From CAYLYU01 sp964501925 (GTDB lineage Bacteria > Pseudomonadota > Zetaproteobacteria > Mariprofundales > Mariprofundaceae): a DNA stretch of 52,828 nucleotides. A program made the position numbers and the translations under genes. The notes below the pieces were generated by a model. That model saw nothing but the letters and a program-made list of their open reading frames with translations, was not told the origin of the DNA and did not search any database. The DNA lies in the NCBI GenBank assembly GCA_964501925.1, contig CAZCTM010000013.1, positions 1-52,828 on the forward strand. Direction: 5' to 3'. Shown piece after piece: positions 16,106 to 25,284 of the stretch (positions are counted from its first letter, which is position 1; every line of letters starts with the position of its first letter).

Positions 16106-16585
16106 ATGCGACTATCAAGGGTACAAAGCCAGTTAAGCCTGTTTGCCTTACTTCTGATCGCCGATCAGCTGACCAAATGGTGGATCCAGCAGCCGGACTT
16201 CCGTCCCCTTGTTGTGATTGACGGATTCTTCAACATCGTACGGGCACATAACAGGGGGGTGGCCTTTTCCATGCTTTCCGATCTGCCCTCGGCCTGGCAG
16301 GCCTATCTTCTGCTCGGGGTCACCATTGGCATCGCCTTCATCGTCCTGATCTGGTGGTGGAGGGAGAAGCGGCACGCGGGCATGCTTCCCTGGGCACTGA
16401 TCCTGATCCTGACCGGCGCCGCAGGAAACATCTGGGACCGGATACAGCAGGGATATGTGGTGGATTTCCTTGATTTCTATATCCGTATGAACGGCCATGA
16501 ATATCACTGGCCGGCGTTCAATATCGCCGACAGTTGTATCACGATCGGAGTCATGCTGCTCCTGATCAAAAGTATCCGGCAGTAA
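16106..16585 (+). CDS. lspA: Lipoprotein signal peptidase
   Basis: A 159-residue inner-membrane aspartyl protease that cleaves prolipoproteins. Four hydrophobic segments. Motifs: DQLTKWW, HNRGVAFS (usually N-x-G-x-A-F), catalytic Asp in GAAGNIWDRI and the second in FNIADSCITIG. It follows ileS by 6 bases in the conserved ribF-ileS-lspA order. The usual next genes, fkpB and ispH, are replaced by a GAF/PP2C phosphatase gene. Confidence 0.95.
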   Translation: MRLSRVQSQLSLFALLLIADQLTKWWIQQPDFRPLVVIDGFFNIVRAHNRGVAFSMLSDLPSAWQAYLLLGVTIGIAFIVLIWWWREKRHAGMLPWALILILTGAAGNIWDRIQQGYVVDFLDFYIRMNGHEYHWPAFNIADSCITIGVMLLLIKSIRQ

Positions 16586-16597
16586 GGGGAACGCGGA

Positions 16598-17896
16598 ATG
16601 GTTGATACGAATGTCCTGAAAATCACCCGTCTGCTTGAGCATTGCAAGATGCGGAACGCCCACCTGCTGAAGGCGCTGGAGGTCAATCAGCTCCTTTCAA
16701 GGGAACTGCAACTGGGCCATCTGTTGCAGCTTATCATGGAAACAACCCAGAAGATCATGGAGGCGGAGGCCTGTTCCCTGTTCCTGCTGGATGATGAAAC
16801 GGGGGACCTGCTCTTTCAGGTTGCCCTGGGGGAGGCGGGTGAAAAGCTGAAGGAGATGTACAGGCTGCCGAAGGGAACGGGCATTGCCGGATGGGTGGCC
16901 GAACACTGCAAACCCCAGAAGATCGACGATGTGTATGCGGATGAACGGTTCAATCCGGATTTTGACGCGCAAACCGGTTTCCGCACCCGAAACATGTTGT
17001 GCATCCCCATCTTCTACAAGAAGGAATGCATCGGTGTATGCCAGGTGATCAACCGGATAGGAGGGTCCTTCACCCGGGATGACCTGCATCTTCTTGAGTC
17101 ACTGGGACAGATGTCGGCCGTGGCCATTGAAAATGCCAGGACCCATCAGAAACTGATCTCTCAGTCCCTGCTTGAACGTGATCTTCAGCTCGCCCACCAG
17201 TTGCAGCAATCCTTCCTGCCCACCACCCCTCCGGCCATCGATGAATATGAGTGTTCCTTTGTCAATCGGCCTGCTCTCGAGGTGGGAGGTGATTTCTATG
17301 ACACCTTCATGATGCCCGATCAGCGGGTGGCCTACCTGCTCGGTGACATCTCGGGCAAGGGGGTCTCCGCAGCCCTGATGATGTCACGGGTCATCAAGGA
17401 TCTCCGCTTTGAGGCGATGAAAGGGGGAAATGCCGGCGAGATTCTGACCGGCTTTAACCGGATGTTCAGCGCAACCACGCAGCAAGGCATGTTCGTCACC
17501 ATCGTCCTGTTGATCCTGCACCCCGAATCCGGGGAGGTGGAGTATGCCAACGCCGGACATCTGCCACCCGCCCACCTGGTGGACGGGCATGCCCGTACCG
17601 TCCTCGGCGCTTCCGGACCACCCGCAGGCATCCTGCCATCCATTCAGTATCAATCGCTCAAATTGCATCTGAAAAAAGGAGAGTCATTGCTCCTGTACAC
17701 CGATGGCATCACCGAAGCCACGAACCCCCGGGGCGAACTGCTGGGTGCCGAGCGGATGTTCAATTGGTTAAGCACGTCTCCGCCGAAAACGGAAAACTGC
17801 ATTCATGAACTGTTGAAGCGCGTCCAGCAGTTTGCGGATTCCGAGCCGCTGAATGATGACGTCACCCTCCTGTTACTGAGACGTCACTCCTCCTGA
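16598..17896 (+). CDS. GAF-domain PP2C (RsbU/SpoIIE-type) phosphatase
   Basis: A 432-residue cytosolic signalling phosphatase. N-terminal coiled segment, a GAF domain (about 45-185: ACSLFLLDDETGDLLFQV, GTGIAGWVAEH, MLCIPIFYK), a linking helix (ERDLQLAHQLQQSFLP), then a SpoIIE/PP2C domain (about 205-430) with metal-binding acidic residues in EVGGDFYD, LGDISGKG, LYTDGITEA and LNDDVTLLLL. Such proteins dephosphorylate anti-sigma-antagonist proteins in partner-switching cascades; no anti-sigma or STAS gene is adjacent. Twelve bases after lspA, so probably in the same operon. Confidence 0.9.
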   Translation: MVDTNVLKITRLLEHCKMRNAHLLKALEVNQLLSRELQLGHLLQLIMETTQKIMEAEACSLFLLDDETGDLLFQVALGEAGEKLKEMYRLPKGTGIAGWVAEHCKPQKIDDVYADERFNPDFDAQTGFRTRNMLCIPIFYKKECIGVCQVINRIGGSFTRDDLHLLESLGQMSAVAIENARTHQKLISQSLLERDLQLAHQLQQSFLPTTPPAIDEYECSFVNRPALEVGGDFYDTFMMPDQRVAYLLGDISGKGVSAALMMSRVIKDLRFEAMKGGNAGEILTGFNRMFSATTQQGMFVTIVLLILHPESGEVEYANAGHLPPAHLVDGHARTVLGASGPPAGILPSIQYQSLKLHLKKGESLLLYTDGITEATNPRGELLGAERMFNWLSTSPPKTENCIHELLKRVQQFADSEPLNDDVTLLLLRRHSS

Positions 17897-17900
17897 AAAC

Positions 17901-20351
17901 TCAGGCGGCAGCCTTGACGGGCCGCAGACGAAGGCCAAACATGAGCCTGGCCACATCATTGTAGTGTTTGACATAGTGGATGTTCAGACCTTCCGCCACC
18001 TTGGCGGGCAATTCATCAACATCCGCCTCATTGCCTGCGGGCAGAATCACCTCTTCCAGCTTCAGCCTTTTCGCAGCCAGCAGTTTCTCCCTCACTCCCC
18101 CAATGGGCAATACCTTGCCGGTCAGTGTCATTTCGCCTGTCATGGCAATGGGGGCCGGGGGCTTGTTCAGGGCCAGCGACAACAGTGCGGTTGCCATGGT
18201 GATGCCTGCCGACGGCCCATCCTTGGGAACGGCCCCTTCAGGTACGTGAAGGTGAACAAAAGCCGTGTCAAAGAAATGTGGATTGGCGCCGTAGCGTGCC
18301 AGGTTGGAGGAAACAAACGACAGGGCGATCTCGGCCGACTCCTGCATCACCTTGCCAAGCTGGCCCGTGAGCTTGAGTCCCCTGCGATCATGATGAACGA
18401 CGGTCGCTTCAAGTGTCAGGCTTGCACCGCCAAGAGCTGTCCAGGCCAGACCCGTGGCGACACCGACCTCCTGCCGGAGGGGCTCTTCCTGGAAACGCGG
18501 TTTACCAATGTATTTTTCCAGATCCCGGGCGCCGACGGTAATGGATGAGAGACTCTTGTCCTCGGCCAGTTTGCAGGCACACTTGCGCAGGATCTTTTTC
18601 ATCAACTGCTCCAGCTGCCGCACTCCGGGCTCGCGGGCATAGTCTTCAACCAGCCTGTTCAGGGCAGCATCAGAGAGCCGAACCTCGTTTCCGCTCAGGC
18701 CATGCGCCTCAAGCTGCCTGGGCCACAGGTGTTTTTTGCCGATGAGGCGCTTCTCGAAGGAGACATAACCGGGAAGGCGAATAATCTCGGCCCGGTCAAG
18801 CAGAGGCGGTGGAACCGTATCCAGCTGATTGGCCGTCAGCAGGAAAAGCACGCGCGAAAGATCAAAGCGCACATCAAGATAATGGTCAAGAAAATCCGTG
18901 TTCTGTTCGGGATCCAGCACCTCGAGCAGGGCGGACGCCGGATCACCTCTGAAATCCGTGCCGATCTTGTCCACCTCATCGATCATGATCACCGGATTGG
19001 CTGCTTTTACCTGTTTTAAGGCCTGGATAATCTTGCCCGGCATGGCACCGATGTAGGTGCGGCGATGTCCCTTGATCTCCGCCTCATCCCGCATGCCGCC
19101 GACTGAAAACCGGTAGAAAGGCCGCCCGATTGCCTCGGCGATGGCCTTGCCGATGGAGGTCTTGCCAACGCCCGGTGGTCCGACGAAGAGAATGATGGAT
19201 CCTCCCACCTCCCTCTTGCGCGCACCGATGGCAATGAATTCGAGGATCCGGTCCTTCACATCCTCAAGACCGGCATGATTCCTGTTCAGGGTTCGCGCAG
19301 CAGCCTTAAGGTTGTAGCGATCACGGGCATACTTGCCCCAAGGGAGAGACGTCAGCAGGTCCAGATAGTTGCGGGATACACCGTATTCCGGCGATGAGGG
19401 ATCCAGCATCTCGAGCTTCTGCATTTCCTCATCGAAACGCTCCTTGGCCTCCTGGCTCAGCTTCAATCCCTTCAGACGGGATCTCAGCCGCTCGGTCTCC
19501 TGCGTCTTCTCATCCTTTTCCAAGCCAAGCTCGCGCTTGATTTCGTGCAACTGCTCCTGAAGGAAGAACTTGCGCTGCTGTTCCGAAACGCGTTCGTCAA
19601 TCCGCTTGCGGATACGGCTCTGCAGCTTGGCAACATTCACCTCGCGATTAAGCAGTGTGACAACCTTTTTCAAACGGTCGAAAATGGGGAAGGTCTCGAG
19701 CACTTCCTGGAGTTCTGCCCGATCCGCCGTGGTCAGGCTCACCGCAAAATCGGCGAGGCGACTGGGATCATCGGGTCCAAACCGGGACAGAAAGAGCTTC
19801 AGCTCTTCCTCATGCAACGGGTTATACTTAAGCAGCTCCTTGACGGTGTTGATGATGGCCACCATGTAGGCACGAAGTTCCACGTTGTCACGGTAGGAGG
19901 TTTCCAAGTGGTAGCGGACACAAACACGCACCGGCGGTGTTTCGGAGATTACCCTCTCGATCCGGAAACGATCCATGCATTCCACCACAAGATGCAAACC
20001 CTGGCCGGCGATGTCCGCGGCCTTCAGAACCTTGGCAGCCACCCCGACACTGTGAAGGTTGTCCGCCGTGAAGGGGGCATCCTCATCCCTGACCAGGACG
20101 AGACCGATGTACTGCTGCTTGCTCTCGGTCAGTTGCTTGAGGGCATTCAGATACTCAGGGCCGTCATAGGCAAGAGGGACAATCAGACCGGGAAACAGGG
20201 GCCGATTGGACAATGGAAAAATGGTCAGGAACTCAGGGAGTATCTCGCTGGCAATGACAAGGGATGATCCAGGCGGTCCACCTGAATGGTCCGTGCCTGG
20301 CGGATCACTCTCGGGCTGGATGATCTCCGGCTCATTAATCGAATCACTCAT
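17901..20351 (-). CDS. lon: ATP-dependent Lon protease
   Basis: An 816-residue cytosolic AAA+ protease of protein quality control. N-terminal substrate domain from FPLSNRPLFPGLIVPL; coiled middle; Walker A GPPGVGKTS, Walker B IMIDEVDKIG; C-terminal protease with catalytic Ser in KDGPSAGITM and Lys in TGKVLPIGG. About 30 residues longer than E. coli Lon because of an acidic N-terminal extension (SINEPEIIQPESDPPG). No Shine-Dalgarno precedes the ATG. A sigma32-like promoter lies so close that the transcript may be leaderless. Convergent with the phosphatase gene. Confidence 0.96.
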   Translation of the reverse strand: MSDSINEPEIIQPESDPPGTDHSGGPPGSSLVIASEILPEFLTIFPLSNRPLFPGLIVPLAYDGPEYLNALKQLTESKQQYIGLVLVRDEDAPFTADNLHSVGVAAKVLKAADIAGQGLHLVVECMDRFRIERVISETPPVRVCVRYHLETSYRDNVELRAYMVAIINTVKELLKYNPLHEEELKLFLSRFGPDDPSRLADFAVSLTTADRAELQEVLETFPIFDRLKKVVTLLNREVNVAKLQSRIRKRIDERVSEQQRKFFLQEQLHEIKRELGLEKDEKTQETERLRSRLKGLKLSQEAKERFDEEMQKLEMLDPSSPEYGVSRNYLDLLTSLPWGKYARDRYNLKAAARTLNRNHAGLEDVKDRILEFIAIGARKREVGGSIILFVGPPGVGKTSIGKAIAEAIGRPFYRFSVGGMRDEAEIKGHRRTYIGAMPGKIIQALKQVKAANPVIMIDEVDKIGTDFRGDPASALLEVLDPEQNTDFLDHYLDVRFDLSRVLFLLTANQLDTVPPPLLDRAEIIRLPGYVSFEKRLIGKKHLWPRQLEAHGLSGNEVRLSDAALNRLVEDYAREPGVRQLEQLMKKILRKCACKLAEDKSLSSITVGARDLEKYIGKPRFQEEPLRQEVGVATGLAWTALGGASLTLEATVVHHDRRGLKLTGQLGKVMQESAEIALSFVSSNLARYGANPHFFDTAFVHLHVPEGAVPKDGPSAGITMATALLSLALNKPPAPIAMTGEMTLTGKVLPIGGVREKLLAAKRLKLEEVILPAGNEADVDELPAKVAEGLNIHYVKHYNDVARLMFGLRLRPVKAAA

Positions 20352-20357
20352 GGTGCT

Positions 20358-20387
20358 TATTTAGGGTAAGATCACCCTTTTTTCAAG
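20358..20387 (-). promoter_or_regulatory. Candidate sigma32 promoter of lon
   Basis: On the minus strand CTTGAAA (complement of 20381-20387), a 14 base spacer, then CCCTAAATA (complement of 20358-20366), close to the heat-shock consensus CTTGAAA-N11-16-CCCCATNT. Expected start of transcription falls within a base or two of the lon ATG. Confidence 0.55.
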
Positions 20388-20388
20388 G

Positions 20389-20420
20389 CTTGAATTTCAA
20401 CTGCCCAGCCAGCACATTTA
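20389..20420 (+). promoter_or_regulatory. Candidate sigma32 promoter of htpX
   Basis: CTTGAAT at 20389-20395, a 16 base spacer, then GCACATTTA at 20412-20420 (7 of 9 against CCCCATTTA). Transcription would start near 20427, giving a leader of about 22 bases with an AATGGAGG ribosome site. The -35 boxes of lon and htpX adjoin as TTTCAAG-G-CTTGAAT. Confidence 0.5.
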
Positions 20421-20448
20421 ATTCCTGAAGAAAAAATGGAGGTTATAT

Positions 20449-21363
20449 ATGCGCTGGTTCAAGGGTGTTTTTCTGCTGATCGTCGCCAATTTACTCATCT
20501 TTTTTACTCTGGCGGTGACCGGCACAATCCTGATCAACTTTGTTTTGCCCCAGTTTGGCATCGATCTGAGGGGCAGCATTTACACTTATGATTTCGCCTG
20601 GGCCATGGTCTTCGGATTTGGCGGGGCCTTTATCTCGCTCTGGCTCTCCAAGTTCATCGCCAAACGCGGTTACAAGATGCAACAGATTCTGCGGCCATCA
20701 ACACCAAAGGAGAGACTTGTTTTTGAAACGGTTCAGGAACTGTCCAGACGTTCGGGCATCAAGATGCCGGAAGTCTGGGTGTATTGGGACGATGCCCCCA
20801 ACGCCTTTGCGACGGGTCCTACCCGGAACCGCGCCATGGTAGCGGTCTCTTCCGGCCTGGTTCTTAACCTGAGAGATGAAGAGGTCAGGGCCGTACTCGC
20901 CCATGAAATCGGCCATATCACCAATGGGGATATGCTGGCCATCACCCTGCTGCAGGGACTGATGAATACCTTCGTCTATTTTCTGGCCAGGATCATTTCA
21001 CGACCCATCATGGAGAGAAATCATTTTGCCGGCTTCATGGTCTACATGGCGCTGCAGTTTGTCCTGTCCATTCTGGCCATGATTCCCATCTGCTGGTTTT
21101 CCCGCAGGCGGGAGTTTCGCGCCGACGCCCATGCCGCAAGGGTTGTTGGCGCCCAACCGATGATCTCCGCCCTGCAGAAGATTGATGCCATTGCCCAAAG
21201 GACTCTGGCCGCGCAGCACCGGGAAGAAGGCCTGGCGGAAGATGCACTGGCCACTCTCAAGATCCACGGCGACAGCCACGGTTTGACGCATTTGTTTGCA
21301 ACGCATCCGCCCATCGAAAGCCGAATTGCAGCTTTAAAGGCCCTGTCCGGAGAATCCATCTGA
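20449..21363 (+). CDS. htpX: Membrane zinc protease HtpX
   Basis: A 304-residue inner-membrane M48 metalloprotease that degrades misfolded membrane proteins. Two N-terminal hydrophobic segments; HEIGH zinc motif at 152-156 (AVLAHEIGHITNGDM); two further hydrophobic segments; third ligand in SRRREFRADAHAAR. The end HLFATHPPIESRIAAL is typical. Ribosome site GGAGG 8 bases upstream. It diverges from lon across a shared heat-shock-like promoter region. A second, interrupted htpX-like gene lies at 52390. Confidence 0.95.
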   Translation: MRWFKGVFLLIVANLLIFFTLAVTGTILINFVLPQFGIDLRGSIYTYDFAWAMVFGFGGAFISLWLSKFIAKRGYKMQQILRPSTPKERLVFETVQELSRRSGIKMPEVWVYWDDAPNAFATGPTRNRAMVAVSSGLVLNLRDEEVRAVLAHEIGHITNGDMLAITLLQGLMNTFVYFLARIISRPIMERNHFAGFMVYMALQFVLSILAMIPICWFSRRREFRADAHAARVVGAQPMISALQKIDAIAQRTLAAQHREEGLAEDALATLKIHGDSHGLTHLFATHPPIESRIAALKALSGESI

Positions 21364-21409
21364 GAGGGGCCTGCCACCTTACCGGCATGCACTGCCCAAC
21401 CCCGGCTTC

Positions 21410-21440
21410 CGTGCCCGCCAGATGGCGGGCACGGTTGTTT
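21410..21440 (+). terminator. Rho-independent terminator after htpX
   Basis: Perfect 10 bp GC stem CGTGCCCGCC / GGCGGGCACG (21410-21419 and 21424-21433), four-base loop, then GTTGTTT. It lies 47 bases after the htpX stop. Confidence 0.8.
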
Positions 21441-21481
21441 CTGGAGCGCAGGCCCCGTTCTGGCTAGAGTTGGTCACACTC

Positions 21482-22210
21482 ATGAAGCAAAAACATCGGA
21501 CAGCAGCCATTCTTGTGATCGGCAATGAAATTCTCTCCGGACGCACACATGAAAAAAATGCCCATCTGGCTGCAAAAAGACTTTTTGAGCGGGGCTGCAG
21601 ACTTGGAGAAATCCTCATCATACCCGACGAGGAATCCCGTATCGTGAAGGCCATCCGGCATCTGACATCCGCATACGACGCCGTGATTACCAGCGGCGGC
21701 ATCGGACCGACCCACGATGACATCACCATGCAAGCCGTCGCCAAGGCATTCGGCGTGGATCTGGTCGAACACCAGGGCGTCATAAAAATCATGCGGGACA
21801 CTTACGGCCAGGGCAATCTTAACGCCGGCCGCAGACGCATGGCCAGAATACCCAAGGGCGCAAGGCTTATCCATTGTCAAAAGAGCATCGCCCCCGGCGT
21901 GCATTTGAACAATCTCTATGTCCTTGCTGGTGTCCCGGACATCTTTGCCAGTCAGCTGGAGACCATTCTTCCCGATTTCGGTGGCCAGCCCTTTCTGCGA
22001 CGGGAGATCAGGGTTTTTCTGCCCGAGAGCATCTTTGCCAGCGAGCTCTCAAAGCTCCAGAGACGTTTCCCCAACGTGGAAATCGGTTCCTACCCAAGCC
22101 GTTGCGGTCCTCGGCCGGAAGGAAAAATATGCCTGAGCGGAAAAAACAAGGATCAACTGGATGCCGCTGAGGCCGCGGTCAGGGATATTATCTCGGCAGT
22201 CAGCCGATGA
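21482..22210 (+). CDS. CinA-like molybdopterin-binding domain protein
   Basis: A 242-residue protein with an N-terminal MoCF_biosynth domain (about 1-170: AILVIGNEILSGRTHEKNAH, DAVITSGGIGPTHDDITMQAVAKAFG), as in the first half of CinA and in COG1058 proteins. The C-terminal PncC-type amidase domain of full CinA is absent; the rest is a short KH-like CinA middle region. This stand-alone form is common in proteobacteria. ATG 21482 is chosen because family homology starts there; upstream in-frame sequence overlaps the htpX terminator. Substrate unknown, possibly ADP-ribose-type pyrophosphate hydrolysis by analogy. Confidence 0.85.
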   Translation: MKQKHRTAAILVIGNEILSGRTHEKNAHLAAKRLFERGCRLGEILIIPDEESRIVKAIRHLTSAYDAVITSGGIGPTHDDITMQAVAKAFGVDLVEHQGVIKIMRDTYGQGNLNAGRRRMARIPKGARLIHCQKSIAPGVHLNNLYVLAGVPDIFASQLETILPDFGGQPFLRREIRVFLPESIFASELSKLQRRFPNVEIGSYPSRCGPRPEGKICLSGKNKDQLDAAEAAVRDIISAVSR

Positions 22211-22235
22211 ATACCCGGCCATCGCCAGCCCGGTC

Positions 22236-23000
22236 CTAGTAATAAAAGCGATACCAGAGCATACCCAGATATTCCCGGAGTGCCCGCGAAGAGTCTGAAA
22301 ACGTCTGGGCCTGGGGCAGATAGCTAAGCAGATTGTAGGGACTGCGTTTCCCGAGATAGGCGCAGGGTGCGGGTATCACCCTGACATCAAGTTTGGCAAA
22401 GCAGTACACGGCCCGGGGCATATGAACCGCGGAGGTCACCAGAACGATATTCCGTATACGGTCCCTTCTCAAAGCGGGCATCAAAAGGGAGGCGTTCTCA
22501 CATGTCGTGTTCGATGCCGTTTCCGTCCTGATACGATCCGCTGGAACCCCGAGTCGAACCAGCCATCGATACATAATCTCGCCCTCAGGCTCACTCTGGG
22601 GATGCAAGGGATTGCCTCCCGCGGTATACACGGGAAGACGGGTTCTTCGAGCCAAATAGGCCGCATACGTGGTACGTGCCAGTGCAGTCTGTGAAAGGGC
22701 ATCCTTGCCCCCATATTCCGGGGCGCTCACGTCAATGCCACCCCCCAGCAGAACGATGGCGGTATGCCGTCTGGGCAGGTCCGTGGTTTCAAGAGGAAGG
22801 AAACGGGACTCAAGGGGGTTCAGCAAGACATCACTCACGGGCTCGGTGGACAGGGCATAGAGCAGAATCAGTCCCGAACAGATCCAGTAGCGCTCGACAC
22901 GTCTGTTGGCGATGAACACGCCGATAAAAATCAGCAGAATTAAAATGCCGGGCGGCAACAAGAATAAGGATATCGCCTTCGTAAAGGTTAAAGAGGCCAC
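22236..23000 (-). CDS. ElyC/SanA/YdcF-family membrane protein (DUF218)
   Basis: A 254-residue protein with two N-terminal hydrophobic helices and a periplasmic DUF218 domain: TAIVLLGGGID, VYTAGGNP, DRIRTETASNTTCENA, IVLVTSAVHMPRAVYCF. This is the layout of E. coli ElyC, which affects cell-envelope precursor metabolism. The catalytic role of the family is not settled. The gene starts two bases after the stop of cstA on the same strand, so the two form one transcription unit. Confidence 0.85.
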   Translation of the reverse strand: MASLTFTKAISLFLLPPGILILLIFIGVFIANRRVERYWICSGLILLYALSTEPVSDVLLNPLESRFLPLETTDLPRRHTAIVLLGGGIDVSAPEYGGKDALSQTALARTTYAAYLARRTRLPVYTAGGNPLHPQSEPEGEIMYRWLVRLGVPADRIRTETASNTTCENASLLMPALRRDRIRNIVLVTSAVHMPRAVYCFAKLDVRVIPAPCAYLGKRSPYNLLSYLPQAQTFSDSSRALREYLGMLWYRFYY

Positions 23001-23001
23001 G

Positions 23002-24714
23002 TTACCCCTCCGGTGCTACAGCCATCCCCTCATTTCGCTCTTTCCGAATGGTGACCACAATTAACCATGCCTCGACAAGCACCCACAAGGCAAGAAATAA
23101 TATCATGGAGCCCACGGCTGCCACAGCCCATTGCCCGTTCAGAAAGGCCTTGTAAGCACCCATGAACATGCCGGAGATGGTTGCTGCCAGCACCAGAAGC
23201 ATGGGCAGGAGGGTGTATAGAATGGGTCTGCGTTTTCGATACAGGTAAATGGTGACGGCAAGCAGCGTCAGACCCGCAAGAATCTGGTTGGTGGTGCCAA
23301 AGAGGGTCCAGAGAAACAGCCCCGCAGGCTTGCCATCCACCTTGAAAAAGGCAAAAAAGCCGATAGCCAGCACCGCGAGGGTCGTGGCAAGATAGCGATT
23401 ATCCATGGCTCTGATGCCAAGGGTGTGGCCAATTTCCTGGATGTTAAACCGCAAGAGTCTTGCACCCGTATCCACTGAGGTCAGGGCAAATGCCACCACA
23501 ACGACTGAAATGAAGGCCTCGGCCAGATCCGTCGGAAGGCCAAGCTGGTGAATAAATTGCCCGGTCCCCTGGATAAACACCCCAAGTTTTTGATGCAGGC
23601 CGGCCGCCTGTTCCCATGAACCGTAAAAACTTGCCCATTGCTCGTGGCTGGCAAAGGCGCCGGCTGTGGTTGCCATCACGGCCATCAGTGCCAGAAGTGA
23701 TTCGCCGATCATGCCAACGTAGCCGACAAAGGGGGCGTCAGTCTCCTTGTCCAGTTGCTTGGCCGTGGTACCTGAGGCAACGATGCCATGGAAACCGGAC
23801 ACGGCGCCGCAGGCGATTACAATGAACAGGAAGGGCAGGATGGGAGGCGCACCTTCCGGTTCCGGATTAAATGCCGGTGCAACCCAGTCCGGCGAGAGCA
23901 GAAAAAAGCCAACCAGCATGGAAAACAAGGCGAGATAGAGAAGCAGGGAGTTAAGAAAGTCCCGCGGCTGCAGCAGCAACCAGACCGGGAGAACACTGGC
24001 AGCAAAGGCGTAGACAAGCAGGGTCCAGGTCCAGCCCGTCGAACTGACTCCCGTAATGGGCATTTTCAGGCCCATCCAGGTGGTCACCAGCATGAGCACG
24101 AATCCCACTGCAATCAATGGCCACACGGGCATCTTTCGGCGATAGATGAGAAAACCAATGACCATGGCGATCAGCATCAGGGCATAGCTCGGAAACACCG
24201 CTTCCGGATGCGAGGTGGGAGAAATGTCGGCTGGATCAGGGGCGGCAAACAGGCCCGAGATCACCAGGACAAACACCCCCATGGCAAGCGACACCAGGAA
24301 AAAGATCACCAGCAGGAAGAGCAGGCGGGTACGGGGGCTGATGACATCCTTGGCAATGGTGCCGATGCTTCTGGCCCTGTGGCGTACCGAAAGGACAAGG
24401 GCTGAAAAATCATGTACGGCGCCCACCAGAAGTGTTCCAAGCACCACCCACAGCAAGGCGGGTACCCAGCCCCAGATGACGGCAATGGCAGGACCCAGCA
24501 TGGGGGCCAGACCGGCGATCGAGGCATAGTGATGGCCAAACAGGATATATTTGTTGGCCGGAATATAATCGACATCATCCCGCATGCTGTGGGCCGGGGT
24601 CACCGCCTCCGGATCGAGGGCAAACACACGGCGGGCGAGGAACCTTCGGGCATAGAAGTGGTAAAACACGGCATAAAGGCTGAGGACCAGAACTGCCATC
24701 ACGTCAGGTGTCAT
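23002..24714 (-). CDS. cstA: Carbon starvation protein CstA (short form)
   Basis: A 570-residue polytopic membrane transporter with the CstA N-terminal signature: VDYIPANKYILFGHHYASIAGLAPMLGPAIAVIWGW and VHDFSALVLSVRHRARSIG. About a dozen further hydrophobic segments follow (HGIVASGTTAKQL, LFGTTNQILAGLTL). E. coli CstA and BtsT are near 700 residues and import peptides or pyruvate; the shorter form of about 560-600 is common elsewhere, and its substrate is less certain. Upstream gene of the elyC-like gene. Confidence 0.92.
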   Translation of the reverse strand: MTPDVMAVLVLSLYAVFYHFYARRFLARRVFALDPEAVTPAHSMRDDVDYIPANKYILFGHHYASIAGLAPMLGPAIAVIWGWVPALLWVVLGTLLVGAVHDFSALVLSVRHRARSIGTIAKDVISPRTRLLFLLVIFFLVSLAMGVFVLVISGLFAAPDPADISPTSHPEAVFPSYALMLIAMVIGFLIYRRKMPVWPLIAVGFVLMLVTTWMGLKMPITGVSSTGWTWTLLVYAFAASVLPVWLLLQPRDFLNSLLLYLALFSMLVGFFLLSPDWVAPAFNPEPEGAPPILPFLFIVIACGAVSGFHGIVASGTTAKQLDKETDAPFVGYVGMIGESLLALMAVMATTAGAFASHEQWASFYGSWEQAAGLHQKLGVFIQGTGQFIHQLGLPTDLAEAFISVVVVAFALTSVDTGARLLRFNIQEIGHTLGIRAMDNRYLATTLAVLAIGFFAFFKVDGKPAGLFLWTLFGTTNQILAGLTLLAVTIYLYRKRRPILYTLLPMLLVLAATISGMFMGAYKAFLNGQWAVAAVGSMILFLALWVLVEAWLIVVTIRKERNEGMAVAPEG

Positions 24715-24873
24715 GCTTCCTCCCCCGGGAATTGGCGCCCCTGATCCTCACCATGGAACCATGAATGGTGTTAATCACTGGGCGTTGAACTTATCTGGAT
24801 GTTAGCGACAGGAAGACGAGCTGAAAACAAAGGTTCATTGATTTTTCATCTTCTGCCGCATAAGGTGCCGTCC
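24715..24873. other. Divergent intergenic region, cstA to metal island
   Basis: This 159 bp region separates cstA from the first gene of the island. I looked for MerR/CueR-type spacing, CopR or sigma54 boxes and saw none that is convincing. Confidence 0.3.
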
Positions 24874-25266
24874 ATGAGCTGGAGAAAATCCTATCGGCAT
24901 GGCCTGACTGCGGGCATGGTGGCTGTATTTACCATCCAGATATTTGCCATCGCCTTCTGTTTTATTGGCCAGGCATCCGCTGCGCCTGCAACTGTGCAGC
25001 CTGCCATGGCCACAGCCTGCCCGATGGATATGGAAGCACCGGACAAGGATCTGCCATGCACATCCTGCGAACTGCCCAATACCGGCACCCTGGCCGGTGG
25101 GACCGGCGCTCTGTCATTTGATCTGCCGCTGCTTGCAATTCTCCCTGACACGTGGAGCGATGCCGAAACAGTGCCAAGCACACGTGCCTACGAACTGGCT
25201 CAGGCGCAGGCACCACCGCGCAGCACGTCTCTCATTTACAAGACCAGCCTAAGAATCCGCCTGTAA
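24874..25266 (+). CDS. Small exported protein with Cys/Met motif, head of the cus operon
   Basis: A 130-residue protein with a long N-terminal signal or anchor (MVAVFTIQIFAIAFCFIGQASA). A short metal-site-like segment follows: CPMDM and LPCTSC around residues 49-66. The rest is not recognised. The position directly ahead of cusCBA and the Cys/Met content suggest a periplasmic Cu/Ag-binding accessory; this is inference. The start at 24874 places the hydrophobic segment near the N-terminus; 75 bases upstream another in-frame ATG exists. Confidence 0.7.
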   Translation: MSWRKSYRHGLTAGMVAVFTIQIFAIAFCFIGQASAAPATVQPAMATACPMDMEAPDKDLPCTSCELPNTGTLAGGTGALSFDLPLLAILPDTWSDAETVPSTRAYELAQAQAPPRSTSLIYKTSLRIRL

Positions 25267-25284
25267 CCATCAGCCTCCCCTGTC

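Noticed and set aside
19545..20267. 240-codon plus-strand frame within lon
   Set aside because: Antisense to the conserved Lon N-terminal domain; a mirror of the GC-rich codon pattern.
23788..24405. 205-codon plus-strand frame within cstA
   Set aside because: Antisense to a membrane protein gene, highly charged low-complexity translation as expected from the complement of hydrophobic codons.
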